This document shows, one piece after another, positions 33,873 to 41,493 of a DNA stretch of 64,000 nt. Position 1 is the first letter of the stretch. Each line of letters opens with the position of its first letter. Under the pieces are notes generated by a model that was not told the origin of the DNA, made no database searches, and worked only from the letters and a program-made list of their open reading frames with translations. The stretch is from JAOUEA01 sp963821925. GTDB taxonomy: Bacteria > Actinomycetota > UBA4738 > HRBIN12. Location: assembly GCA_963821925.1 (NCBI GenBank), contig CAWGFO010000010.1:248001-312000 (forward strand), in the 5' to 3' direction. Position numbers and translations under genes: made by a program.

Positions 33873-35527
33873 GGGATCCCGGCGCTGAACGTGTCGATCG
33901 CGAGCCCCACGACCAGGACCGATCCGACGACGGCGCCGGCCGCGTAGCCGATCCGCCGCACGCTCCACCGCTGGATCGAGATCGGCGCGTGCGGAGGGGC
34001 GAGCTCCTTGAACCGGCCGATCAGGTCGCGCTCGTCTTCCTTCAGGTAGCGCTGGAGCTCGGTCGGGACGGCCATCCCGACGGCCGAGGCGAACGCCTCG
34101 CCGATCTCCTCGGGCGTGAAGTACGTCAGCGCGCGTTCGTAGACGGCGTCGGGATCCGTGCGCAGGGCCATCACGAGCATCATGTTCGCGAGGTCGACCG
34201 CCTCCCGCCAGGGCGAGGGCCGCACCTCGAGCCCGGAGACGTCGATCAGCTGCAGGTGGCCGTCGACCATCAGCAGGTTCGCCGGCTTGATGTCGCGGTG
34301 CGCGAGCCCCGCGTCCCAGAGCTGACGGATCAAGGCGATCCCCTGGTCGACCACCTCGGTGGTGACGTCGGCGTGGCCGAGCGTCGTGGAGCCCGCGAAG
34401 AACTCCGTGGGCAGCAGGTACTCGCGGTTCGGGGTCAGCTCGACGACCCCGTAGGTCTTCGCGATCCTGAAGCCCTCGTCGTCGAGGAGCCGCAGCGCGT
34501 AGTCCTCGTAGTCGATCAGGCGCCGGACCGAGCCGAAGGGCGTCTCGTCCTCGAGCTGGCCGTAGAGGATCGTGCGTCCGATCCGGTACCAGCGATCGGC
34601 CCTCGCGTGGCTCGTCGCGAGGATCTTGCCGAAGAGCTGCGTCCCGTCCGCCAGGGTCATCAGGAGCGGCGTGGACCCGCCCGATCCCTCGTCCCCGAAG
34701 GCCTTCAGGTCGGTCACCTCGAGGCCGAGCTGTTCCCGCATAGCCACCTTCACCGCGTCGCTCCGAGCCCCGGCGAGCTCGAGGTGGGCGGCGTTCCCGC
34801 CGCGCGCGTACGAGACCGGGAACGACTCGTCGGGCGTGAGCCACTCGTACACGACGAAAGCGACGGTGGCGGCCAGCGCGACCGCGTAGAACGCCGCCGT
34901 CGGATAGGCCGCGCCGAGCTCGATCCTCGCCGCGCAGACCACGAGGAGCGCGGCCGTGACGACCCCGCGAGCCCGGCTGCGAGGACCCTTGGGCACGAGC
35001 GCCCAGGCGGCAGCGTAGAGCGAGATCGCGAGGGCCGAGATCGCGACGGCGGGGAAGTACCAGGCGGCCTCGCCGTTCAGGGTGGGGACGACGAGGGGCG
35101 TGACCGAGACGCTGTCCGACGGGAGCGAGGGCAGGTCGACACGGAGCCAGATCGACACGATGTCCATCAGCGCGAACGCCCCGAGGGACACCACGAGGTG
35201 CCGCCACCGCTTGAAGATCGCGAGCACCAGCACCACGGCGAGCCGGATCCCGAGGATCGCCCCCGAGGTCGTGAGCACGTTGATCGCCTTCGCGACGTCG
35301 TTCAGGGCGGGGGAGCGGAGCGAGGCGGCCCACTCCAGGATCTCGTCGTCGATCGAAAGCGGGCCACCGCTCGAGGCGACCGCCCCGAGCACGAACCCGA
35401 TCACCACGACCGCGGCGCACATCCACAGCCAGCGGGTCCACCCTGGCGGATGCGGGAGCGGGGGCGGCTCGCCCGAGGGGCGCCGGAGCCTTCGGGCCCG
35501 GTGCGGGGTGCGCTCGTCGATGGCCAT
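33869..35527 (-). CDS. Fusion of a degenerate PAP2-like membrane domain and a protein-kinase-like domain
   Basis: A 552-residue protein. Residues about 30-230 form six transmembrane helices laid out like a PAP2 phosphatase (DDEILEWAASLRSPALNDVA, then RIELGAAYPTAAFYAVAL where active enzymes have RxxLGxHYPxDVxAG). The KX6RP, PSGH and catalytic His are all missing, so it should be inactive as a phosphatase. Residues about 260-510 resemble a protein kinase: a candidate Lys in LFGKIL, catalytic loop LAHRDIKPANLLM, and metal site IDVSGL in place of DFG. A last helix (GYAAGAVVGSVLVVGLAI) re-enters the membrane. It shares a GTGA overlap with the true PAP2 gene. Substrate and activity are unknown; a lipid or sugar kinase is as likely as a protein kinase. 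Confidence 0.75.
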   Translation of the reverse strand: MAIDERTPHRARRLRRPSGEPPPLPHPPGWTRWLWMCAAVVVIGFVLGAVASSGGPLSIDDEILEWAASLRSPALNDVAKAINVLTTSGAILGIRLAVVLVLAIFKRWRHLVVSLGAFALMDIVSIWLRVDLPSLPSDSVSVTPLVVPTLNGEAAWYFPAVAISALAISLYAAAWALVPKGPRSRARGVVTAALLVVCAARIELGAAYPTAAFYAVALAATVAFVVYEWLTPDESFPVSYARGGNAAHLELAGARSDAVKVAMREQLGLEVTDLKAFGDEGSGGSTPLLMTLADGTQLFGKILATSHARADRWYRIGRTILYGQLEDETPFGSVRRLIDYEDYALRLLDDEGFRIAKTYGVVELTPNREYLLPTEFFAGSTTLGHADVTTEVVDQGIALIRQLWDAGLAHRDIKPANLLMVDGHLQLIDVSGLEVRPSPWREAVDLANMMLVMALRTDPDAVYERALTYFTPEEIGEAFASAVGMAVPTELQRYLKEDERDLIGRFKELAPPHAPISIQRWSVRRIGYAAGAVVGSVLVVGLAIDTFSAGIP

Positions 35528-35533
35528 CGCGTG

Positions 35534-35577
35534 ATGCTACCCGCGAGCGGCTGGTCGCCGCCGACGTCCGGTAGCCT
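35534..35577. promoter_or_regulatory. Divergent leaderless promoters for the kinase-like gene and ribF
   Basis: On the minus strand TAGCAT (35539-35534) ends six bases before the ATG at 35527. On the plus strand TAGCCT (35572-35577) ends six bases before the ribF ATG at 35584. Neither gene has a ribosome site, and the starts are only 56 bases apart. Confidence 0.55.
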
Positions 35578-35583
35578 CAGCCC

Positions 35584-36525
35584 ATGCATCTGGTCCGTGG
35601 GTTCGGCGCCCTTCCGCTCTCCGATGAGCCCTCGATCGTGACCGTCGGGTTCTTCGACGGCGTGCACCTGGGGCACCGCGCGGTGATCGACACGACCGTG
35701 GTGCGCGCGCGCGAGCGGGGTGTCCGCTCCGTGGCGGTGACGTTCGACCGCCATCCTCGGGAGATCCTCACGCCCGGGAAGGAACCGCGCCTGCTCACCA
35801 CGGTCGAGCGCAAGGCGGCGCTGATCGAGGCTTCGGGGATCGACGTGCTGCTGGTCCTCGAGTTCACCGCGGAGTTCTCGCGGATGCCGGCCGAGGGGTT
35901 CGTGCGCGAGGTGCTCGTCGACGGGGTGCATGCCGTGCACGCGGCGATGGGGGCCAACTTCACGTTCGGCTACAAGGCGCTCGGCACGGTGGCGTCGCTG
36001 AAGGATCTGGGTGCGCCGTACGGACTCACGGCGGAGTCGGTGGCGCTGCTCGAGGTCGACGGCCGGACGATCTCGTCCACGTCGGTGCGGGACGCCCTGG
36101 CGAAGGGCGATCTGGCATGGCCTCTCGTCGCGCTCGGTCGGCGGTGGACGCTCGACGGCGAGGTGATCTCGGGCCACGGCCGGGGCAAGGGTCTGGGCTT
36201 CCCGACGGCGAACCTCCGTACCTGGCCGCGGCTGCTCCTGCCGGGGCAGGGCATCTACGCGGGGGTCGCCGAGCTCGACGGCCGCCGCTACCGCACCGCG
36301 ATCGACGTCGGCACGAACCCGACGTTCGGGACCGAGCCGCTGCACACCGAGGCGTTCCTGCTCGACTACGAGGGCGACGACCTCCGGGGCCAGCCGCTCT
36401 CGATCGGGTTCTGGAAACGCCTGCGCGACGAGATCCGCTACGACTCGGTCGAGGAGTTGGTCGCCGCGATCGAGGTCGACGTCGAGCGGACCCGCGCGCT
36501 CGTTCCCGGGGACGCGCTGGCCTGA
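35584..36525 (+). CDS. ribF: Bifunctional riboflavin kinase/FAD synthetase
   Basis: RibF makes FMN and FAD from riboflavin. The 313-residue protein has the N-terminal nucleotidyltransferase domain (VTVGFFDGVHLGHRAVI with the HLGH motif, TFDRHPREIL, and ISSTSVRDALAKGDL). The C-terminal kinase domain has GHGRGKGLGFPTANLR with the flavin-binding PTAN motif, and EAFLLDYEGDDLRGQ. The ribF-rpsO-pnp order is conserved, but here the acyltransferase and DUF998 genes intervene. Its 3' end overlaps the converging DUF998 gene by 88 bases. Confidence 0.95.
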   Translation: MHLVRGFGALPLSDEPSIVTVGFFDGVHLGHRAVIDTTVVRARERGVRSVAVTFDRHPREILTPGKEPRLLTTVERKAALIEASGIDVLLVLEFTAEFSRMPAEGFVREVLVDGVHAVHAAMGANFTFGYKALGTVASLKDLGAPYGLTAESVALLEVDGRTISSTSVRDALAKGDLAWPLVALGRRWTLDGEVISGHGRGKGLGFPTANLRTWPRLLLPGQGIYAGVAELDGRRYRTAIDVGTNPTFGTEPLHTEAFLLDYEGDDLRGQPLSIGFWKRLRDEIRYDSVEELVAAIEVDVERTRALVPGDALA

Positions 36526-37196
36526 GGCGCGGCCGCGCCCCGAGAGGTGCCGGGCGGCTCCGGGTCGCGCAGCAGCTTCCAGGCGACCAGGCCCATCGCG
36601 CCGACCGGCACCGTGATGCCGACCCGCTGCACGATCCCATTCCCCGGGCGGGTCACGTCGCGCGCGAAGGCGGCCATCAGCCCGGTGGACGTCACGACGG
36701 TGGCGGCGACGGGCGCCGCGAGCTCGCGCCATCCCGGCTCCCGGGTGAACCGCGCCGCGAGCGCGAGCATGCCCACCCCCGCCGACATGTGGCCGATCAC
36801 CGACGCGAGGTCGTGGCCGTCGTTCCGCCACGACTGCGGCTCGAGCGGATCGCCCGGCATCGGGTAGTTCGACATGCGGTCGCGGCGCAGCACGCCGGCG
36901 GCGGTCGTCGCGACCCCGGACAGACCCAGCAGGAGCGGCCCCACGCCTGAGCGCCCAGGGCCGCCGAGCCGTCGGTCCAGCTGCGAGGCGAAGACGATCG
37001 TGCCGACGCCCAGCGCCACGAACCCGGCCGTCATCACGCGGGGAGCTTTGGCGTCGGGGGCGGCGAGTCCGCTGATGTGCTCGTTCGCGATCGAGTAGCC
37101 GGGCTGGCGCGCGGTCGCGAGCGCCCAGGCGGCCGTGAACGCCGCGGGGCCTACCAGCCCGCAGGCCGCGCGCATCCGGGCCGCCGTGATCCCCAT
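36438..37196 (-). CDS. DUF998 family membrane protein
   Basis: A 252-residue integral membrane protein. The ATG at 37196 is preceded by a TACGAT box six bases upstream (leaderless). Seven or so hydrophobic segments include AACGLVGPAAFTAAWALATA and VMTAGFVALGVGTIVFASQL; EHISGLAAPDAKAP in the first loop is the DUF998-type motif. Function is unknown for the family. The last 30 residues (Ser/Ala/Thr-rich) are encoded antisense to the 3' end of ribF and may be unconstrained. Confidence 0.72.
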   Translation of the reverse strand: MGITAARMRAACGLVGPAAFTAAWALATARQPGYSIANEHISGLAAPDAKAPRVMTAGFVALGVGTIVFASQLDRRLGGPGRSGVGPLLLGLSGVATTAAGVLRRDRMSNYPMPGDPLEPQSWRNDGHDLASVIGHMSAGVGMLALAARFTREPGWRELAAPVAATVVTSTGLMAAFARDVTRPGNGIVQRVGITVPVGAMGLVAWKLLRDPEPPGTSRGAAAPQASASPGTSARVRSTSTSIAATNSSTES

Positions 37197-37202
37197 GCGT
37201 CC

Positions 37203-37208
37203 ATCGTA
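37203..37208 (-). promoter_or_regulatory. -10 box TACGAT for the DUF998 gene (leaderless)
   Basis: Reading the minus strand, TACGAT ends six bases before the ATG at 37196; no ribosome site is present. Confidence 0.5.
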
Positions 37209-37236
37209 TCGGCGGGGCCTCCGAGGCTCTGACACG

Positions 37237-38556
37237 ATGCGCCGTATGCGTGCGATCGCCGACCGCCTCGTCCGTGCCCTCGCGGACGTCGCCGCCTTCT
37301 TCTGGTTCCGCAGCGTGGAGGTCTCCGCGATCGAGCGCGTCCCGTCTCGTGGGCCACTGTTGGTCGTCGCCAACCACGGCGGCGGGTTCGTCGATCCGGC
37401 GTTGCTGACCTCGGTGCTCCCGCGCGCGCCCCGGTATCTGGCGATGGCGAGCCTGTGGCGCTACGTCGTCACCCGGCCCTTCCTCGCGCTCGCCGGCGCG
37501 ATCCCCGTTCACCGCGCCCAGGACGGGATCACCGCAGGCAACCTCGATACGTTCGCCGAGTGCCACGCGGTGCTGCGGGAGGGCGGGGTGATCGCGATCT
37601 TCCCCGAAGGGGAGGCGAGCGATGCCCCGCATCTGCTGCGGGTGAAGACGGGTGCCGCGAGGATCGCCCTCGGCGCCCGAGCCGCAGGGACGGAGGGACT
37701 CTCGATCTTGCCCGTGGGGCTGATGTACGAGGACAAGGCGTCGGCGCGGTCGCGGGCCTACGTGCGGATCGGGCCGCCCCTCGACCTCGACGCGGCGATC
37801 CGCGCGGTGTCCCCGGGCGAGACGATCGACGATCGCGACCGGGACGCCGTCGAGGTGCTCACGGAGGAGATCGCCGCGCGGCTCTCGCGCGCCGCCCTCG
37901 ATTTCGCCGATGCGGCCGAGCTCGCCTCACTCGAGCACGCGGCCGAGATCGCGCTCCGCCGGGCGGAGGGTCATGGGCCGGGGCTCGGCGAGATCCAGGA
38001 TCTCGCGGGACGGCTCGCCGCCGCGCCGGGCGCCGGCGACGTGGTCGACGCCGAGGGCGCCTATCGGCAGGCGCTCGAGGCGCACACGGTGACCGATCGC
38101 GCCGTCGCCGTCGCCCCCGAACGCGGCTTCAGGCGGGTCCATGTCGTCGCGACCGTGGCCACGCTGGTGCTCCTTCCCCTTGCCCTCGTGGGGGCCATCG
38201 TCAACCTCCTGCCCGCCGCCGCCGTGCACCTGGCCGGACGACCCCGGATGGCGCCCGTCACGAGGGCCACCTGGAAGTTCCTCGGGGCGATCGTCCTCTT
38301 CCCGCTGGCATGGATCCTGTGGCGCTACCTCGCGTTCGGCGACCTCCCCCATCCGTGGTGGTGGGCCCTCGCCGCCGGGCCCGGCTGCGGCCTCGCGACC
38401 CTGTGGGTGGCCGACCGCGTGCGCCGCGCGTGGCGGGCGCGACTGGACCTGCGCCGGCTCGCGGCCACGGGCCCCGCCCTGGGCGAGCTCCGGCGCCGCC
38501 GCGCGGGCGTGGTCGAGGCGGTCGAGCACGCGGTCGGCCGGGTGCGGCCGGCGTGA
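37237..38556 (+). CDS. PlsC-type acyltransferase with C-terminal membrane helices
   Basis: A 439-residue membrane acyltransferase. The catalytic motif is VVANHGGGFVDPALL, with His and Asp five residues apart instead of the usual four, as in the DHAPAT-like branch of the family. The glycerol-phosphate site FPEGEAS and a downstream KTGAARIAL follow. Residues past about 280 add three hydrophobic helices (VVATVATLVLLPLALVGAIV and others), which plain PlsC lacks. An in-frame ATG nine bases later (37246) is an equally good start. It may acylate lysophosphatidate or another lysolipid. It is divergent from DUF998 and lies upstream of rpsO. Confidence 0.85.
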   Translation: MRRMRAIADRLVRALADVAAFFWFRSVEVSAIERVPSRGPLLVVANHGGGFVDPALLTSVLPRAPRYLAMASLWRYVVTRPFLALAGAIPVHRAQDGITAGNLDTFAECHAVLREGGVIAIFPEGEASDAPHLLRVKTGAARIALGARAAGTEGLSILPVGLMYEDKASARSRAYVRIGPPLDLDAAIRAVSPGETIDDRDRDAVEVLTEEIAARLSRAALDFADAAELASLEHAAEIALRRAEGHGPGLGEIQDLAGRLAAAPGAGDVVDAEGAYRQALEAHTVTDRAVAVAPERGFRRVHVVATVATLVLLPLALVGAIVNLLPAAAVHLAGRPRMAPVTRATWKFLGAIVLFPLAWILWRYLAFGDLPHPWWWALAAGPGCGLATLWVADRVRRAWRARLDLRRLAATGPALGELRRRRAGVVEAVEHAVGRVRPA

Positions 38557-38585
38557 CGACCGGGTCACGGCCGCGTTCCCGCTGG

Positions 38586-38591
38586 TAGCCT
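38586..38591 (+). promoter_or_regulatory. -10 box TAGCCT for rpsO
   Basis: TAGCCT ends 12 bases before the ATG at 38604, giving a leader of about five bases with no ribosome site. Confidence 0.45.
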
Positions 38592-38603
38592 TACCGACTG
38601 ACC

Positions 38604-38876
38604 ATGACGACACTTACCAAAGACGAGAAGACCCAGATCATCGCGGAGTACGCGCGTACCGAAGGCGACACCGGTTCGGCCGAGGTCCAGATCGCGGTGC
38701 TGACCAAGCGCATCGCCGACCTCACCGAGCACCTCAAGACGCACAAGCAGGATCACGCGTCGCGCCGCGGCCTGTTGAAGATGGTGGGCCGCCGCCGCCG
38801 GCTGCTCGACTACCTCAAGCGTGAGGACATCGAGCGCTACCGCGCCCTGATCGCGCGCCTCGGCCTGCGCCGGTAG
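38604..38876 (+). CDS. rpsO: 30S ribosomal protein S15
   Basis: S15 is a primary 16S rRNA-binding protein. The 90-residue product is the standard length: DEKTQIIAEYARTEGDTGSA at the start, then VQIAVLTKRIADLTEHLKTH, the rRNA-contacting HKQDHASRRGLLKMVGRRRR, and LDYLKREDIERYRALIARLG. It is placed before pnp as in nearly all bacteria, with a structured 226-base gap between them. Confidence 0.97.
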   Translation: MTTLTKDEKTQIIAEYARTEGDTGSAEVQIAVLTKRIADLTEHLKTHKQDHASRRGLLKMVGRRRRLLDYLKREDIERYRALIARLGLRR

Positions 38877-38889
38877 CGCGAAACGACAT

Positions 38890-38914
38890 CGACGGCGCCT
38901 CGGCGGCGCCGTCG
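38890..38914 (+). terminator. Hairpin after rpsO
   Basis: A perfect 10-bp stem (CGACGGCGCC with GGCGCCGTCG) around a TCGGC loop, 14 bases after the S15 stop. Without a U-tract it could be a partial terminator or an RNase processing site in an rpsO-pnp transcript. Confidence 0.5.
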
Positions 38915-38957
38915 CGCAAGGAGTGATGCCGACGACCCACTGACCCGCTCCACCGGA

Positions 38958-39022
38958 GGTGGGAACCAACCGCGGTCGGTTATCAGTAGCGAGCTCCCGG
39001 ACTTCGTGCCCGGAGGCCCACC
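38958..39022 (+). ncRNA. Structured pnp leader (candidate Actino-pnp-like element)
   Basis: An outer stem GGTGGG (38958-38963) with CCCACC (39017-39022) encloses two hairpins: AACCG-CGGT-CGGTT (about 38968-38981) and a CTCCCGG/CCCGGAG stem with one mismatch or bulge (about 38993-39015). The element lies 80 bases before pnp. An Actino-pnp RNA motif is known upstream of actinobacterial pnp genes, and in enterobacteria the pnp leader is cut by RNase III for autoregulation. I infer an equivalent; I have not aligned it to the Rfam model. Confidence 0.5.
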
Positions 39023-39102
39023 ACTGAGAATCGGCCGAACCCACCCCCTCCACCCGTGTCGGGCGACCGCCCGCACGCAGTCTTCGCAAGGAGGAACGGC
39101 CG

Positions 39103-41484
39103 ATGGCCACCACCACCCAGTCCCGAGAGATCGGGACCCGCACCATGACCTTCGAGACGGGCAAGATGGCCCGCCTCGCCGACGGCGCCGTCATGGTGAC
39201 GTACGGCGAGACCCAGGTGCTCGGCACCTGCGTCCGCAGCGCCCCCCGCGAGGGGATCGATTTCTTCCCGCTCACGATCGACGTCGAGGAGCGGATGTAC
39301 GCGGCCGGGAAGATCCCCGGCAGCTTCTTCCGGCGCGAGGGTCGTCCGTCCGAGACGGCGATCCTCACCTGCCGCCTCACCGACCGCCCGCTCCGTCCGA
39401 CGTTCCGGGACGGGTTCCGCGACGAGGTCCAGGTGATCATCACGGTGCTGGGCGTCGACGGTGAGAACCCGTACGACATCCTGGCGATGAACGCCGCATC
39501 GGTCGCGACCTGCCTGGCCGGCCTACCCTTCGACGGCCCGGTCGGCTCGGTGCGCATGGGCCTGATCGACGGCGCGTGGGTCACGAACCCGACCTTCCAG
39601 GAGGTCGAGGAGGCCACGTTCGACGTGGTCGTGGCCGGGCGTCGCAACGACGCCGGCGAGATCGACGTCCTGATGATCGAGGGTGAGGCACCCGACAACA
39701 CGTGGGAGCTGCTCGCGTCCGGCGCGGCCGCCCCGACCGAGGAGACCGTCGCCGAGGGCCTCGAGGCCGCCAAGCGCGCGATCGAGGAGCAGCTCGACTT
39801 CCAGCAGGCGTTCATCGACGCCGCGGGCGTCACCGAGCAGGCGTGGGAGCCGCGTCCACTCTTCGGCGACGACCTCTACGACATCGTGGCGGGCTTCGCG
39901 AAGGACCGGCTCGCCGAGGCGATCGTGCCCGACAAGGCCGAGCGCGAGGCCAAGCTCGACGCGCTGAAGGCCGAGACGAAGGAGCACACGGCCGCCCAGC
40001 TGGGCGACGCCGCCGCCGACCGCATGAGCGAGTTCGGCGCCGCCTGGAAGCAGGTCCAGAAGAAGGTCATGCGCAAGCGCGTGATCGACGAGGGGATCCG
40101 CCTCGACGGGCGCACGCCCACCGAGATCCGGCCGCTCTCGGCCGAGGTCGGCGTGCTCACGCGGGCGCACGGCTCGGCGCTGTTCAGCCGCGGCGACACG
40201 CAGGTCCTGAACATCACCACGCTGGGCATGCTCCGCATGACGCAGATGATCGACACCCTCGACCTCGAGGACACGAAGCGGTACATGCACCACTACAACT
40301 TCCCGCCGTTCTCGACGGGTGAGACGGGCCGAGTCGGCTCGCCGCGCCGCCGCGAGATCGGCCACGGCGCGCTCGCCGAGCGGGCCCTGATCCCGGTGGT
40401 GCCCAACGAGGACGAGTTCCCCTACGCGCTGCGGCTCGTCTCGGACGTCCTCAGCTCGAACGGCTCCACGTCGATGGCCTCGGTCTGCGGCTCGACGCTC
40501 TCGCTGATGGACGCGGGGGTGCCGATCAAGGCGCCGGTCGCGGGCATCGCGATGGGCATGATCGCCGACGACGGCCAGTACGTGACCCTCACCGACATCC
40601 TCGGCGCCGAGGACGCGCTCGGCGACATGGACTTCAAGGTCGCGGGCACGCGCGAGTTCGTGACGGCGATCCAGCTGGACATGAAGGTCACCGGGCTGCC
40701 GGGCGAGGTGCTCGCGAACGCCCTGAAGCAGGCGCGCGACGCCCGCTTCCAGATCCTCGACGTGATGGAGGAGGCGATCCCCGCACCACGCGACGAGGTC
40801 AACGAGAAGGCGCCGCGGATCATCTCGATCCAGATCCCGGTCGACAAGATCGGCGAGGTGATCGGGCCCAAGGGCAAGCGGATCAACGAGATCATCGCCC
40901 TGACCGGCGCCGACATCGACATCCAGGACGACGGCACGGTGCACATCGGCTCGAGCGAGGGTGGCCCGGGCGCCGACGAGGCGGCCCGCATGATCGACGA
41001 GATCGCCAACCCGCGCCCGGTGCTGGTGGGCGAGACCTACGACGGCGTCGTCGTCAAGACGACGACCTTCGGGGCGTTCGTGAACCTGGTGCCGGGCCGC
41101 GACGGTCTCGTGCACATCTCGAAGCTGGGGCGCGGCAAGCGCCTGTCCAGCGTCGAGGAGGCCATCAAGGAAGGCGACAAGATCTCCGTGCTGGTCGAGG
41201 ACATCGACTCGCAGGGCAAGATCAGCCTGAAGCCGATCGGCGACGAGTGGGCGATCCCCGAGGGGCAGGCCGACGAGTCCGGCGGCGGACGGCGTGAGGG
41301 CGGCGACCGCGGCGGACGCGGCGGTGGTGGCGGCCGCGACCGCGGCGACCGTGGGAGCGGCGGCGGCAGCCGAGACCGTGACCGCGATCGCGGCCGTCGG
41401 TTCCGCGACGATCGTCCGAGCGGGCAGGGCGGCGACGCCCCGGCCGCCGAGGCGCCCGTCGGCGACACGCCCGGCGCCGAGTAA
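39103..41484 (+). CDS. pnp: Polyribonucleotide nucleotidyltransferase with an RG-rich C-terminal tail
   Basis: PNPase degrades RNA 3' to 5' by phosphorolysis and forms a trimeric ring. The 793-residue protein starts after AAGGAGGAACGGCCG. It has two RNase PH domains (first near 10-140, second with EIGHGALAERALIPVVPN and SMASVCGSTLSLMDAGVP), an all-helical domain between them, KH (VDKIGEVIGPKGKRINEII) and S1 (TYDGVVVKTTTFGAFVNLVP). The last 68 residues are an RG/RGG-type basic tail (DRGGRGGGGGRDRGDRG). Such a tail is unusual for PNPase and could bind RNA or partners. The M16 peptidase gene follows after nine bases, the conserved order. Confidence 0.95.
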   Translation: MATTTQSREIGTRTMTFETGKMARLADGAVMVTYGETQVLGTCVRSAPREGIDFFPLTIDVEERMYAAGKIPGSFFRREGRPSETAILTCRLTDRPLRPTFRDGFRDEVQVIITVLGVDGENPYDILAMNAASVATCLAGLPFDGPVGSVRMGLIDGAWVTNPTFQEVEEATFDVVVAGRRNDAGEIDVLMIEGEAPDNTWELLASGAAAPTEETVAEGLEAAKRAIEEQLDFQQAFIDAAGVTEQAWEPRPLFGDDLYDIVAGFAKDRLAEAIVPDKAEREAKLDALKAETKEHTAAQLGDAAADRMSEFGAAWKQVQKKVMRKRVIDEGIRLDGRTPTEIRPLSAEVGVLTRAHGSALFSRGDTQVLNITTLGMLRMTQMIDTLDLEDTKRYMHHYNFPPFSTGETGRVGSPRRREIGHGALAERALIPVVPNEDEFPYALRLVSDVLSSNGSTSMASVCGSTLSLMDAGVPIKAPVAGIAMGMIADDGQYVTLTDILGAEDALGDMDFKVAGTREFVTAIQLDMKVTGLPGEVLANALKQARDARFQILDVMEEAIPAPRDEVNEKAPRIISIQIPVDKIGEVIGPKGKRINEIIALTGADIDIQDDGTVHIGSSEGGPGADEAARMIDEIANPRPVLVGETYDGVVVKTTTFGAFVNLVPGRDGLVHISKLGRGKRLSSVEEAIKEGDKISVLVEDIDSQGKISLKPIGDEWAIPEGQADESGGGRREGGDRGGRGGGGGRDRGDRGSGGGSRDRDRDRGRRFRDDRPSGQGGDAPAAEAPVGDTPGAE

Positions 41485-41493
41485 GGCGCCCCG

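Noticed and set aside
36438..36525. The 88-base antisense overlap of DUF998 with ribF as a regulatory antisense RNA
   Set aside because: The overlap is only the 3' tail of the gene; nothing shows a separate transcript or conserved structure.
38604..38876. An internal start of the pnp transcript inside rpsO
   Set aside because: No TANNNT box with suitable spacing lies in the last part of rpsO; the gap downstream is the more likely control region.
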